NCBI RefSeq assembly: GCF_017639205.1
Contig: NZ_CP071139.1
Location: 2,170,001-2,234,000, forward strand
Direction of reading: 5' to 3'
DNA length: 64,000 nucleotides
Source: Streptomyces nojiriensis
Lineage (GTDB): Bacteria > Actinomycetota > Actinomycetes > Streptomycetales > Streptomycetaceae
Shown here: positions 42,511-53,157 of the stretch, piece after piece
How positions within the stretch are numbered: the stretch's first letter is position 1
Layout of the letters: each line of letters opens with the position of its first letter
The notes under the pieces: model-generated
Told to the model about the DNA's origin: nothing
The model's input: the letters and a program-made list of their open reading frames with translations, nothing else
Databases searched by the model: none
Program-made: the position numbers and the translations under genes

Positions 42511-43500
42511 ATGGGCATCAAGCGCGGAACCACCCTGGCCGCGGCCGCGATCACCGTCGTCCTGGCGGCCACGGCCTGCGGCCCCGGCAACGACAAGGCA
42601 GCCGACACGACCAAGCCGGTCGGAGCCGCCGCCGCTGCCGCCGCTCAGGACTACGGCAAGGGCGCCGACAACGCCGATGGCGCCTCGGGCGCCAAGCCGG
42701 CCGGGCAGCTGGCGATCGCGTCCAACGACAAGGTCGGGCCGGTCCTCACCGACAGCGCCGGAATGACCCTCTACCGCTTCGACAAGGACACCGCCAAGCC
42801 GCCGAAGTCGAACTGCGACGGCGACTGCGAGAAGACCTGGCCGGTGGTCGCCGCGGGCGATGCCACCGCCGCCGCGGGCATGGACCCGGCGCTGCTGGGC
42901 GAGGTCGTGCGCACCGACGGCAGCAAGCAGCTGACGGTGGGCGGCTGGCCCGCCTACCGCTACAGCAAGGACGCCAAGGCGGGCGACGTCAACGGGCAGG
43001 GCGTCGGCGGCGTCTGGTTCGCCCTCGCGGCGGACGGCAAGAAGGCCGCGAAGGGGGCGCCGGCCGAGGGGGCGCCGCCCGCCGAGTCCGCGCCGCCCGC
43101 CCAGATGGCGCCCCCGGCCGCGGGCGGCGCCGCCGAGGCCGACGGGAAGCTGTCGGTGGCCAAGGACCCCAAGCTGGGCGACCACATCGTCGACGGCAAG
43201 GGCATGACCGTCTACCGGTTCAAGCCGGACACCCAGTGGCCGATGACCTCCAAGTGCGTGGGCGACTGCGTGGCCAAGTGGCCGGTCGTCGCGCCGGTGG
43301 AGAAGGCCAAGGACAAGGGGATCGTCGAGAAGAACTACACGGTGCTCAACCGCCCGGACGGCCAGAAGCAGCAGAGCGTCGACTGCTGGCCCGTCTACAC
43401 CTTCACCGGTGACAAGAAGCCCGGCGACGTCAACGGCCAGGGCGTGGGCGGCACCTGGTACGCCGTGTCCCCCGACGGCAAGCTCATCACCGTCCAGTAG
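42511..43500 (+). CDS. lipoprotein with two secreted-repeat domains (SCO0930 type)
   Basis: The 329-residue product starts at ATG 42511 with GGGAGAGA upstream. The signal peptide ends in a lipobox (VVLAATAC), which gives a lipid-anchored Cys near residue 25. Two homologous repeats (about 70-190 and 215-329) each read LTDSAGMTLYRFDKDT-like, then a Cys pair in CDGDCEKTWPVV or CVGDCVAKWPVV, and end in PGDVNGQGVGGTWYAV. An Ala/Pro linker joins them. This is the COG4315 secreted-repeat family, called SCO0930 family in Streptomyces. The role is unknown; a heme or redox function has been proposed for relatives. Confidence 0.88.
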   Translation: MGIKRGTTLAAAAITVVLAATACGPGNDKAADTTKPVGAAAAAAAQDYGKGADNADGASGAKPAGQLAIASNDKVGPVLTDSAGMTLYRFDKDTAKPPKSNCDGDCEKTWPVVAAGDATAAAGMDPALLGEVVRTDGSKQLTVGGWPAYRYSKDAKAGDVNGQGVGGVWFALAADGKKAAKGAPAEGAPPAESAPPAQMAPPAAGGAAEADGKLSVAKDPKLGDHIVDGKGMTVYRFKPDTQWPMTSKCVGDCVAKWPVVAPVEKAKDKGIVEKNYTVLNRPDGQKQQSVDCWPVYTFTGDKKPGDVNGQGVGGTWYAVSPDGKLITVQ

Positions 43501-43630
43501 CCCCTGCCCCTCCCTCCCGTCCCCTCCCTCCCCCCACCCCGTTCGCGCGGCCCTCGCCCACCTCCCCCCTGGGCGGGGGCCGCGCCCGTGCCCGTTCCGC
43601 CCCGGCCGAGTCCTCTCTAGACTCGGCCGC

Positions 43631-44476
43631 ATGCTGCGCGTACTGGCCGTCGACGACGAGAAGCCGCTCCTGGAGGAACTCCTCTACCTGCTGCGCTCGG
43701 ACCCCCGGGTGCGCAGTGCTGAGGGTGCCTCGGACGCCACCGAGGCCCTGCGCCGGGTCACCCGGGCGCTGGAGTCCGGCCCGGACGGGGCCGACGGCAT
43801 CGACGTGGTGTTCCTGGACATCCACATGGCCGGGCTGACCGGGCTGGACATCGCGCGGCTGCTGGCCGGGTTCGCGCGGCCGCCGCTGCTCGTGTTCGTC
43901 ACCGCCCACGAGGGCTTCGCCGTACAGGCCTTCGACCTGAAGGCCGTGGACTACGTGCTCAAGCCGGTGCGCCCGGAGCGGCTGGCCGAGGCCGTCCGGC
44001 GGGCCTGCGAGCAGCTGGGCCGGTCGGAAGAGGGCCCGGCGGCCGCGGTGGCGGCCGCCGACGCCCCGCCGGCGGGCACTCCGGCCGGGCCGGCGCCGCG
44101 CCGCCCGGCCGCCGAGGTCACCGTCACCGTCGCCGACCGCACGCCGGACCAGATCGCCGTCGAACTGGGCGGGGTCACCCGCTTCGTGGCGATCGCGGAC
44201 ATCTCCTACGTCGAGGCGCAGGGCGACTACGCCCGCCTGCACACCGACGAGGGCAGCCACCTGGTCCGGATCCCCGTGTCCACGCTGGAGGAGCGCTGGG
44301 CGGCGCGCGGTTTCGTACGGATCCACCGCCGTCATCTGGTGGCGCTGGCCCGGATCGACGAGCTCCGGCTGGAGGCCGGGACCACCAGTGTCCGGGTGGG
44401 GGCGGCTGAGCTCCAGGTGAGCCGCAGGCACGCGCGGGAGCTGCGGGACCTGCTGATGCGGCAGGCGACCGGCTGA
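43631..44476 (+). CDS. LytTR-family response regulator
   Basis: The 281-residue protein has a receiver domain (residues 1-125) with acidic pocket D8-D9, phospho-acceptor D63 (VVFLDIHM), T91 and K111. An Ala/Pro linker is followed by a LytTR DNA-binding domain (about 175-281; YVEAQGDYARLHTDEGSHLV, GFVRIHRRHLVAL). The matching LytS-type kinase is encoded at 46817-48058, with a symporter in between, so the three most likely form one signalling and transport unit. Confidence 0.93.
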   Translation: MLRVLAVDDEKPLLEELLYLLRSDPRVRSAEGASDATEALRRVTRALESGPDGADGIDVVFLDIHMAGLTGLDIARLLAGFARPPLLVFVTAHEGFAVQAFDLKAVDYVLKPVRPERLAEAVRRACEQLGRSEEGPAAAVAAADAPPAGTPAGPAPRRPAAEVTVTVADRTPDQIAVELGGVTRFVAIADISYVEAQGDYARLHTDEGSHLVRIPVSTLEERWAARGFVRIHRRHLVALARIDELRLEAGTTSVRVGAAELQVSRRHARELRDLLMRQATG

Positions 44477-44697
44477 ATCCGGCCGCTCCCGGGCCGCTCC
44501 CCTGCCTCCGTCCGGCCGCTCCACGGCCGCCGCCCCGCCGTTGGCTCCCGACCGTCCGGCGCTCGGGAGCGCCGTTCGTCGCGCCGGGAGGGGCTTACGG
44601 CGACCCGCCGGAGCCGTCGGCCGCACCGCCGCCCCGATGGGCCCTCGGGGCCGCCGCCCCTCTCGTATCGTGGATCTTCCGGCGCGGGAGGAGCGAG

Positions 44698-44973
44698 ATG
44701 TCCGAGATCCAGGCGCTGGTCGACGCCCTGAGCGGGCTGCCCCGGGCCCGGCCGGCCGGGCCCGCCGAGGCCGAGGTGCTGCTGGCCCGGCTGCGCAGTG
44801 CGGCCGCCCGCTGGGCCGACGTCCTCTACGAGGCCCGCGAGGGGGTCCGCGAGCAGGTGCCGCCGCGTGCCGAGGCGGCCCTGACGCTGGCGTTCCGGCG
44901 CGCGGAGGAGTCGTACGTGGAGCTGGAGATCGCCCTGCGCGACTGCGCGGAGCACCGCGACCCGGCGCTCTGA
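44698..44973 (+). CDS. small helical hypothetical protein (91 aa)
   Basis: The 91-residue product starts at ATG 44698 behind GGGAGGAGCGAG. It is Ala/Arg/Glu-rich and almost wholly helical (LRSAAARWADVLYEAREGVR, RRAEESYVELEIALRDCAEH), with one Cys and no membrane segment. No family is recognised. It lies between the response regulator and the symporter in the same direction and could be an accessory protein of either. Confidence 0.65.
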   Translation: MSEIQALVDALSGLPRARPAGPAEAEVLLARLRSAAARWADVLYEAREGVREQVPPRAEAALTLAFRRAEESYVELEIALRDCAEHRDPAL

Positions 44974-45089
44974 CGGGGTGGTCCGGCCGGGCGGATCCGA
45001 GGGGTCCGGTGGGTCCGAATCGAGCCTGTCGCCCGGTCAGGGGGCGTGCATAGACTCCGGGCACCCCTCCCCAGCCGAAGGACCGCCCG

Positions 45090-46820
45090 GTGAACCAGAC
45101 GTACGCGCTGACCGCGGTCGCCGTCGTCGTCCTGGTCACGGTCCTGGTCGGCGCGCTGGGCCTGCGGATGTCCCGGACCACGTCCGACTTCTACGTCGCC
45201 TCGCGCACGGTGGGGCCCCGGCTGAACGCGGCGGCCATCAGCGGCGAGTACCTGTCCGCCGCGTCCTTCCTCGGGGTGGCGGGGCTGGTGCTGCTCCAGG
45301 GGCCCGAGATGCTCTGGTACCCGGTGGGCTACACCGCCGGGTACGTGGTGCTGCTCGTGCTGGTGGCGGCCCCGCTGCGCCGCTCGGGCGCGTACACGCT
45401 GCCCGACTTCGCGGAGGCGCGGCTGGAGTCGCTGGTGGTGCGCCGGATCGCGGTGCTGTTCGTGGTCGGCGTCGGCTGGCTGTACCTGCTGCCGCAGTTG
45501 CAGGGGGCCGGGCTGACGCTGGAGATCCTGACCGGGGCCCCGCACTGGGTCGGCGGGCTGGTCGTCGCATGCGTGGTGACGGTGGCGGTGGCGTGCGGCG
45601 GGATGCGTTCGGTCACCTTCGTCCAGGCCTTCCAGTACTGGCTGAAGCTCACGGCCCTGCTGGTGCCGGCCTTCTTCCTGATCGCGGCGTGGGCCGGGGA
45701 CGGGGCACCGCGGGCCACCTTCGACGCACCGGCCGTCTTCCGGGAGCACACCGCGGTGACGGTCGCGCAGGACGTGCGGCTGTCCGTGGCGAATCCGCTG
45801 ACGGTGACGGTGACCGGGCAGGTCGACGGGCGCGGCTACGTGTCGGTGCCGGTGACCCTGGCCGCCGGTGAGCATGCCGTACGGGCCCGCGCGCGGCTGG
45901 AGTTCGCCGCCGGCGCGCCGGTTCCGGACACCCGGGCCGAGGCGCGGCCCGGTGTGTCCACCTGGACGGCGGCGACCTCCGGCGGGCTGCGCGAGTACCG
46001 GCTGTACGCCACGTACGGGCTGATCCTGGCGACCTTCCTCGGCACGATGGGCCTGCCGCACGTCGCGGTGCGGTTCTACACCAGCCCCGACGGGCGGACC
46101 GCGCGCCGCACCACCCTGGTCGTGCTCGCGCTGGTCGGCGTCTTCTACCTGCTGCCGCCGGTGTACGGGGCTCTGGGCCGGATCTACACCCCCGAGCTCG
46201 CCCTGACCGGTGACGCGGACGCGGCCGTGCTGGTGCTGCCCGGGCGGATGGTCGGCGGGGTGCTCGGCGATCTGCTGGGCGCGCTGCTCGCCGGGGGCGC
46301 CTTCGCGGCGTTCCTGTCGACGGCGTCGGGGCTGACCATGGCGGTGGCGGGGGTGCTGCACCAGGACGTGCTGCCGGCCCGCGGGGTGCGCAGCTTCCGG
46401 TCGGCGGCGGTCGTGGCGATCCTGGTGCCGCTGGCCGGGAGCGCGGCGGCGACGCAGGTGCCGGTGGCGGACGCGGTGGGTCTGGCGTTCGCCGTGTCGG
46501 CGTCCTCGTTCTGTCCGCTGCTGGTGCTGGGCATCTGGTGGCGCGGGCTGACCCCGCCGGGCGCGGTGGCCGGGCTGGTCACGGGCGGCGGGGCGGCGCT
46601 CGGCGCGGTGCTGGCGACCCGGGCCGATCTGGCGCCGCCGGGCTGGACGCACACGCTGCTGGCGTGGCCGGCGGCGTGGTCGGTGCCGCTCGGGTTCGCG
46701 ACGATGGCGGCGGTGTCGCTGGCCACCCGGTCGCGGATCCCGGCGGGGACGGCGGCCACCCTGGCCCGGCTGCACCTGCCGGAGGTCGTGGCCGGCGGGC
46801 GGGCGGGTGGTCCGCGGTGA
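45090..46820 (+). CDS. sodium:solute symporter (acetate/monocarboxylate type)
   Basis: This 576-residue SSS-family symporter starts at GTG 45090 and has about 13 helices. RTVGPRLNAAAISGEYLSAA and SFLGVAGLVLLQGPEMLWYP match the ActP/MctC group of acetate and pyruvate symporters. GTMGLPHVAVRFYTSPDGRT is the family sodium-site loop. A large outside loop of about 100 residues (around 220-310) is present, as in MctC-like proteins. Its stop overlaps the start of the LytS-type kinase gene (GTGA), so transporter and kinase are made together. The kinase may sense the transported acid. Confidence 0.9.
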   Translation: MNQTYALTAVAVVVLVTVLVGALGLRMSRTTSDFYVASRTVGPRLNAAAISGEYLSAASFLGVAGLVLLQGPEMLWYPVGYTAGYVVLLVLVAAPLRRSGAYTLPDFAEARLESLVVRRIAVLFVVGVGWLYLLPQLQGAGLTLEILTGAPHWVGGLVVACVVTVAVACGGMRSVTFVQAFQYWLKLTALLVPAFFLIAAWAGDGAPRATFDAPAVFREHTAVTVAQDVRLSVANPLTVTVTGQVDGRGYVSVPVTLAAGEHAVRARARLEFAAGAPVPDTRAEARPGVSTWTAATSGGLREYRLYATYGLILATFLGTMGLPHVAVRFYTSPDGRTARRTTLVVLALVGVFYLLPPVYGALGRIYTPELALTGDADAAVLVLPGRMVGGVLGDLLGALLAGGAFAAFLSTASGLTMAVAGVLHQDVLPARGVRSFRSAAVVAILVPLAGSAAATQVPVADAVGLAFAVSASSFCPLLVLGIWWRGLTPPGAVAGLVTGGGAALGAVLATRADLAPPGWTHTLLAWPAAWSVPLGFATMAAVSLATRSRIPAGTAATLARLHLPEVVAGGRAGGPR

Positions 46821-48058
46821 CCGGGGTGGCACCGGCGGTCCTGGCGTTGCCGGCGGTGGCGGGCGCGGTGCTGCTGCTGGGTGCGGGCTGGGCGGCGGGC
46901 CGGTGGCACGCCCGCCGCGGGGAGCGGGCGGCCGGGATGGATCTGGGGACCCCGGTGGAGCGGGCCACCTTCCACACCCTGCACACGGCTTCGCTGGCCG
47001 CTCCCCCGCTGCGCGCCGGGCTGACCGAGGACGCCGCCCGCAAGGCGGCCCGGCGGCTGCGGTCGCTGCTGGGGACGGAGGCGCTGTGCCTCACCGACCG
47101 GGAGTCGGTGCTGGCCTGGGACGGTCCCGGCGCCGACCACCACCAGCGCCGGGCGATGGCCCGGGTGGCGGTGATGCTGGCGTCGGGGCGCAGCCAGAGC
47201 GTACGGACCGAGTGCCAGCGGCCCGACTGTCCGCTGAAGTGGGCGGTGGTGGCTCCGCTCACCGGTGAGGACGGGGTGCTGGGAGCGCTGGTGGCGTACG
47301 GCTCGCGCGAGTCGGCGGTGCTGGTGCGGGCCGCGACGGAGGTCGCGCGGTGGGTGTCCGTGCAGCTGGAGCTGTCCGAGCTGGACCGGTCGCGGACCCG
47401 GCTGATGGAGGCGGAGATCAAGGCGCTGCGGGCGCAGATCTCCCCTCATTTCATCTTCAACTCCCTGGCTGCGATCGCCTCGTTCGTCCGGACCGATCCG
47501 GAGCGGGCCCGGGAGCTGCTGCTGGAGTTCGCGGACTTCACCCGGTACTCCTTCCGGCGGCACGGTGATTTCACCACGCTGGCCGACGAGTTGCGCTCGG
47601 TGCAGCAGTATCTGGCGCTGGCCGGGGCCCGGTTCGGCGACCGGCTGAAGGTGACCCTGCAGGTGGCACCGGAGGTGCTGCCGGTGGCGCTGCCGTTCCT
47701 GTGCCTGCAGCCGCTGGTGGAGAACGCCGTGAAGCACGGGCTGGAGGACTCCACCGAGGAGTGCCGGATCACCATCACGGCGCGGGACGCGGGCGCGGAG
47801 GCGGTGATCACGGTGGAGGACAACGGGGTCGGGATGGATCCGGCACTGCTGCGCCGGATCCTGGCCGGGGAGCACGGCGGTTCCTCCGGGATCGGGCTGC
47901 CCAATGTCGACGAGCGGATCCGGCAGGTGTACGGGGACGCGTACGGTCCGGTGATGGAGACGGGGGTCGGGGCCGGCATGAAGGTCACCCTGCGCATTCC
48001 CAAGTACCGTGCGGGCGTGCACAGTTCACCGCCCGGCCACCAGCCTCCGCGGCTCTGA
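46817..48058 (+). CDS. LytS-type sensor histidine kinase
   Basis: The 413-residue product starts at GTG 46817, inside the symporter stop. One N-terminal membrane helix (about 6-28) is followed by a GAF-like sensor region (about 65-200, with a CQRPDCP cysteine pair) and a coiled segment. The His_kinase domain has its phospho-acceptor His in ISPHFIFNSLAAIASFV. The ATPase domain has N box LVENAVKHGL, and DNGVGMDP and GIGLPNVDERI loops. It should phosphorylate the LytTR protein encoded at 43631. Only one membrane helix suggests a cytosolic signal or contact with the symporter. Confidence 0.93.
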   Translation: MTGVAPAVLALPAVAGAVLLLGAGWAAGRWHARRGERAAGMDLGTPVERATFHTLHTASLAAPPLRAGLTEDAARKAARRLRSLLGTEALCLTDRESVLAWDGPGADHHQRRAMARVAVMLASGRSQSVRTECQRPDCPLKWAVVAPLTGEDGVLGALVAYGSRESAVLVRAATEVARWVSVQLELSELDRSRTRLMEAEIKALRAQISPHFIFNSLAAIASFVRTDPERARELLLEFADFTRYSFRRHGDFTTLADELRSVQQYLALAGARFGDRLKVTLQVAPEVLPVALPFLCLQPLVENAVKHGLEDSTEECRITITARDAGAEAVITVEDNGVGMDPALLRRILAGEHGGSSGIGLPNVDERIRQVYGDAYGPVMETGVGAGMKVTLRIPKYRAGVHSSPPGHQPPRL

Positions 48059-48116
48059 GGGCCCGTGGGCGTGGCATCCTGTGACCGGCGCGACGTGACC
48101 GGAGGGAATCGCCGAC

Positions 48117-50918
48117 GTGCGGGCCGGGCGAGAGCAGCAGCGTGACGAGTTACGGCAATGGGTGCGCGGGGGTGCGGAGGGCCGCGGAGCCCTGCTGATC
48201 GTGGAGGGCGAGCCCGGGGCGGGCCGCACCGAGTTCGTGCGCGGCGCCCTGGGCGCGGCGGCGGCGCTCGGCTGCCGGGTGCGGTACGCGGCGGCCGACG
48301 CCCTCGGGGCGGAGCTGCCGCTGCGCGCCGCGCTGGACTGCCTGCATCCCGGGGGCCCGGACCGGGCTGCCGTGGTCGCACTGCTGCGGGAGGCCGAGGA
48401 CGCGGCGCGGCCGGGCGGTGCGCTGCTGGCCGCGATGGACGTGCTGACGGCCCGGGTCGAGGAGTGGTGCGCGCGGCGGCCGCTGCTGCTGGTGCTGGAC
48501 GACGCGCACTGGGCGGACCCGGCCAGCCTGCTGCTGTGGCAGCGCCTGGCGGGCCGGGCGGTGGCGGGCCGGCTGCCGCTGCTGCTGGTGGTGACCCGCC
48601 GGCCGCTGCCGGGCCGGCCCGAGCTGGAGCCGCTGTGCGCGACGCCGGGCGGGCGCACGCTCCGGCTGGAGCCGCTGTCCGCGGCGGAGACGGACGGGCT
48701 GGTCCGGGACCTGGTGGGGGCGGAGCCGGGGCCCCGGCTGCGGGAGGCGGCGCGGCAGGCGGGCGGCAACCCCCGGCTGCTGCGGGAGCTGCTCGCGCAG
48801 TGGTCCGGGCTCCTGCGGGTCGAGGGCGGCCGGGCGGAACTGCTGCTCCCGGAGGCGGAGTTGCCGCCGCCGCCCGCCTCGGTGGCGCGCGGCCTGGACT
48901 GGCTGTCCGGGCCCGCGCGCACCGCCCTTCGGCACGCGGCGCTGCTGGGTCCGGCCTTCACCGTCCGGGAGCTGGCCCTCGTACGGGGCAGGCCCGCCCG
49001 GGAGTTGCTCACGGAACTGGCGGAGCCCCTGTCGGCCGGGCTGCTGGCGGACGCCGGCGGCGGCCGGCTGCGCTTTCGGTACCCGGGCCTCCGGCCGGTG
49101 CTGTACGCCGAGATCCCCGCGGCCCTGCGTGCGGCCCTGCACCAGGACGCCGCCGAGGCCTTCGCCGAGGCGGGACTGCCCGCGGCCCGGACCGCCGAAC
49201 AGCTGCTCGACGGCGGCCCGCTGACGCCCTGGGCGGTGCGCTGGCTGGCGGACACGGCCCCGGTGCTGATCGCGGGCGCCCCGGGCGCGGCGGCCGAGCT
49301 GCTGGAGCGGGCCATCGCGCAGGTCGGCCCGCGGGAGCGGGAGACCCGGGACGCGCTGGAGGAGCGGCTCGCGGACGCCGCGCTGATGCTGCGCCGCCCC
49401 GAGTCGGTGGAGCTGCTGGCCGCCCTGCGGGCCCGGACCACCGACCCCGCCCGGCGGGCCTCGGTCGACTTCAGGCTGGTCTCCGCCCTGATGATCCAGG
49501 GGGACATGGCCCGCTCCCTGGCGGTGACCGAGCGGGCACTGGCCGAGGACTTCCCGTCCGTCGCCCTGCGGCTGCGCCTCGAGGCCTGCCGGGTACTGGC
49601 CCTGGCCGATCTGCACCGGGCGGCCGAGGCCCATGCACTGGCCGGGCCGGTGGTGGCGGCCGCGGGGCGGCTGCGCGATCCGCTGTGCGCGGCGGAGGCC
49701 CACCACGCGGCCTCGTACGCGCTGTTCCACCTGGGGCGCGGCCGGGCGTCGCTGCGGCACGTCGCGGAAGGCATCGGATGGGCGCGGCGAAGCCCGGAGG
49801 CCAACGACATGCGGTTGCTGCTGCTGGCGAACCAGGCGGAGGGGCACATGCGCTTCGACGAGCCGGTGGTCGTGGCCGCCGCGCTGGAGGAGGCGCGCGA
49901 GCTGGCCACGGCGACCCGGTCGACCGGGCGGCTGGTGGTGACGGAGGCCCGGCTCGCCGAGTTCCACTACCGGCGCGGTGACTGGGACGGGGCCCTGGCC
50001 GGGGTGGCGCGGGCGGACCGGCTGCCGGTCTCGGACGCCTGGCTGCCGGTGGTGGTGCACGGGCTGCGGACGCTGGTGCTGGGCCACCGGGACGAGCGGG
50101 AGGCGGCGCGGGCCGAGCTCGCGGACCTGCCCGCGGACGCCTTCGCCACGCCCCCGGCCCGCCGCTACGCCTCCCACGTCCTGCTCGCGCGGGCGCTGCT
50201 GGCGGAGCGGGACGGCCGGCCGGCCGACGCGCTGGCCGCCCTGGTGCCCGCACTGGCGGAGGGTGCGGAGGAGGAGTCGGTGTACGAGCGCCCCTGGGTG
50301 CTGTCGGAGATCGTCCGGCTGGCGCTGGAGTGCGGGGAGAGCGCCACGGCCCGGGCCGCGGTGGAGTCCTGCGCGCGCTCGGCGCGGGCGCTGGCCGAGT
50401 ATCCGGGGCCGGCGCTGGCCCTGCTGCGCTGCCGGGGCCTGTTCGCGCAGGATCCGGAACTGCTGGCGCAGGCGGTGGTGCGCGGTGAGCGCGGCGGGTG
50501 GCCGCTGGTGCTGGGCCAGACCCTGGAGGACCTCGCGGTGGCGCGGGCCTGGCACGGGGATCTGGCGGGGGCGCGGTCGGCGCTGACGCGTGCGGTGGCG
50601 GTGTACGAGGGTCCGGGCGCCCGGTGGGACATCGCCCGGGCCGATGCCCGGCTGCGGAGCCTGGGGGTGCGCCGGGGCAGCCGGTCGGCGCGGCGCAGAC
50701 CGGCGAGCGGCTGGGAGGCGCTGACCCCGGCCGAGCTGAAGGTGGCGCTGCTGGTGGCGCAGGGCCGGTCGAATCCGGAGATCGCGAGCGCGCTGTTCCT
50801 CTCGCCGAGGACGGTGCAGACGCACGTGTCGCACATCCTGGCCAAGCTGCAGGTCCGTTCGCGGGCGGCGGTGGCGGCTCAGGCGGCGGCGCGGCCGCCG
50901 GGTACGGCGGGTCCGTAG
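48117..50918 (+). CDS. large LuxR-family ATPase regulator (LAL type)
   Basis: The 933-residue protein has an N-terminal AAA16-type ATPase (Walker A VEGEPGAGRTEF, Walker B LLLVLDDAHWADPASLLLW) and a long helical TPR-like region (about 330-850). The C-terminal LuxR HTH reads LTPAELKVALLVAQGRSNPE, IASALFLSPRTVQTHVSHIL. The invariant Walker A Lys is Arg here (GAGRT), which may lower or abolish ATP hydrolysis. The product is a cytoplasmic activator of unknown signal. The start is GTG 48117. Its last 40 bp overlap the end of the convergent sigma-factor gene. Confidence 0.92.
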   Translation: MRAGREQQRDELRQWVRGGAEGRGALLIVEGEPGAGRTEFVRGALGAAAALGCRVRYAAADALGAELPLRAALDCLHPGGPDRAAVVALLREAEDAARPGGALLAAMDVLTARVEEWCARRPLLLVLDDAHWADPASLLLWQRLAGRAVAGRLPLLLVVTRRPLPGRPELEPLCATPGGRTLRLEPLSAAETDGLVRDLVGAEPGPRLREAARQAGGNPRLLRELLAQWSGLLRVEGGRAELLLPEAELPPPPASVARGLDWLSGPARTALRHAALLGPAFTVRELALVRGRPARELLTELAEPLSAGLLADAGGGRLRFRYPGLRPVLYAEIPAALRAALHQDAAEAFAEAGLPAARTAEQLLDGGPLTPWAVRWLADTAPVLIAGAPGAAAELLERAIAQVGPRERETRDALEERLADAALMLRRPESVELLAALRARTTDPARRASVDFRLVSALMIQGDMARSLAVTERALAEDFPSVALRLRLEACRVLALADLHRAAEAHALAGPVVAAAGRLRDPLCAAEAHHAASYALFHLGRGRASLRHVAEGIGWARRSPEANDMRLLLLANQAEGHMRFDEPVVVAAALEEARELATATRSTGRLVVTEARLAEFHYRRGDWDGALAGVARADRLPVSDAWLPVVVHGLRTLVLGHRDEREAARAELADLPADAFATPPARRYASHVLLARALLAERDGRPADALAALVPALAEGAEEESVYERPWVLSEIVRLALECGESATARAAVESCARSARALAEYPGPALALLRCRGLFAQDPELLAQAVVRGERGGWPLVLGQTLEDLAVARAWHGDLAGARSALTRAVAVYEGPGARWDIARADARLRSLGVRRGSRSARRRPASGWEALTPAELKVALLVAQGRSNPEIASALFLSPRTVQTHVSHILAKLQVRSRAAVAAQAAARPPGTAGP

Positions 50919-51415
50919 CCGGGCATGGCGGCGCGCAGCGCCCGTAAGGCGTAGTGGGTACGGGACTTCACGGTGCCGGCGGGCACTCCGAGCTCCTCGG
51001 CGGCCTCGCAGACGGAGGCGCCGTGGTAATAGATCTGCACGAGCACGGCGCGGTGCTCGGGGCTCAGCAGTCGCAGGGCCCGGCGGACGTCGAGGGTGGC
51101 GACGGCCTGCTCGGTGTGGTCGTCGGCGGCCGGGGAGTGTTCGAGGGCGTCGGGCCCGACCTCGGCGGGCCGCACCAGGCGGGCCCGCCGGGCGTCGATG
51201 GCGAGGCGCCGGCCGACGGTGTAGAGCCAGGGCCGCATGGAGGTGTGGCCGCTCTCCAGGGCCTCGGGGTGGGTCCAGGCCCGGAAGAGGGTCTCCTGCA
51301 GGAGGTCCTCGGCGCGCTGGCGGTCGCCGAAGGTGAGGCCGAGGAGGAATCCGTAGAGGGCCTTGGCGTGCTCGCCGTGCAGCCGGGCGAGGGCGTGCGG
51401 GTCGGTTCTGGTCAC
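50879..51415 (-). CDS. ECF RNA polymerase sigma factor
   Basis: The 178-residue protein has sigma region 2 (LYGFLLGLTFGDRQRAEDLL, QETLFRAWTHPE, RPWLYTVGRRLAIDARRAR) and region 4 (LSPEHRAVLVQIYYHGASVC, EAAEELGVPAGTVKSRTHYA). It resembles the SigL/SigK-like ECF group that usually works with a zinc-finger anti-sigma factor encoded downstream. Here the downstream position is occupied by the convergent LuxR gene, so no anti-sigma gene is linked. Two 16-bp direct repeats lie 87-122 bp upstream and may take part in its control. Confidence 0.92.
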   Translation of the reverse strand: MTRTDPHALARLHGEHAKALYGFLLGLTFGDRQRAEDLLQETLFRAWTHPEALESGHTSMRPWLYTVGRRLAIDARRARLVRPAEVGPDALEHSPAADDHTEQAVATLDVRRALRLLSPEHRAVLVQIYYHGASVCEAAEELGVPAGTVKSRTHYALRALRAAMPGYGPAVPGGRAAA

Positions 51416-51501
51416 GGGGTTCCCCTTCCAGGTCGGGTCACCTCAGCGTGACGGCCCGATGCCCCGGAGTTATCCGCCGCTTGGCGTATCCGGACCCGTC
51501 C

Positions 51502-51537
51502 TGCGCCGAACGGTCGTCCGGTGCGCCGAACGGTCGT
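51502..51537 (-). promoter_or_regulatory. two 16-bp direct repeats upstream of the ECF sigma gene
   Basis: TGCGCCGAACGGTCGT occurs at 51502-51517 and 51522-51537, a 20-bp period close to two helical turns. On the minus strand the unit reads ACGACCGTTCGGCGCA. It lies 87-122 bp upstream of the sigma-factor start, a typical place for an activator binding as a tandem dimer. Confidence 0.55.
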
Positions 51538-51627
51538 GCGGGCTGCCGCTGCGCGGGGCCTTCCCCACTCCGCCCTTCCACCGTTCCCCGGGGCGGAGCC
51601 CCAGCAGCGGTGCCGCACGCGGGAACG

Positions 51628-51671
51628 CCCGTGGCCCTGGCCGTCCGCGGAGGGACGGCCAGGGCCACGGG
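51628..51671 (-). terminator. guaB1 terminator
   Basis: A perfect 19-bp stem (51628-51646 with 51653-51671; core CCCGTGGCCCTGGCCGTCC) and a 6-nt loop lie 11 bp after the stop of the leftward guaB1-like gene. Confidence 0.8.
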
Positions 51672-51681
51672 AAGAGACGGT

Positions 51682-53157
<1,476 letters not shown>

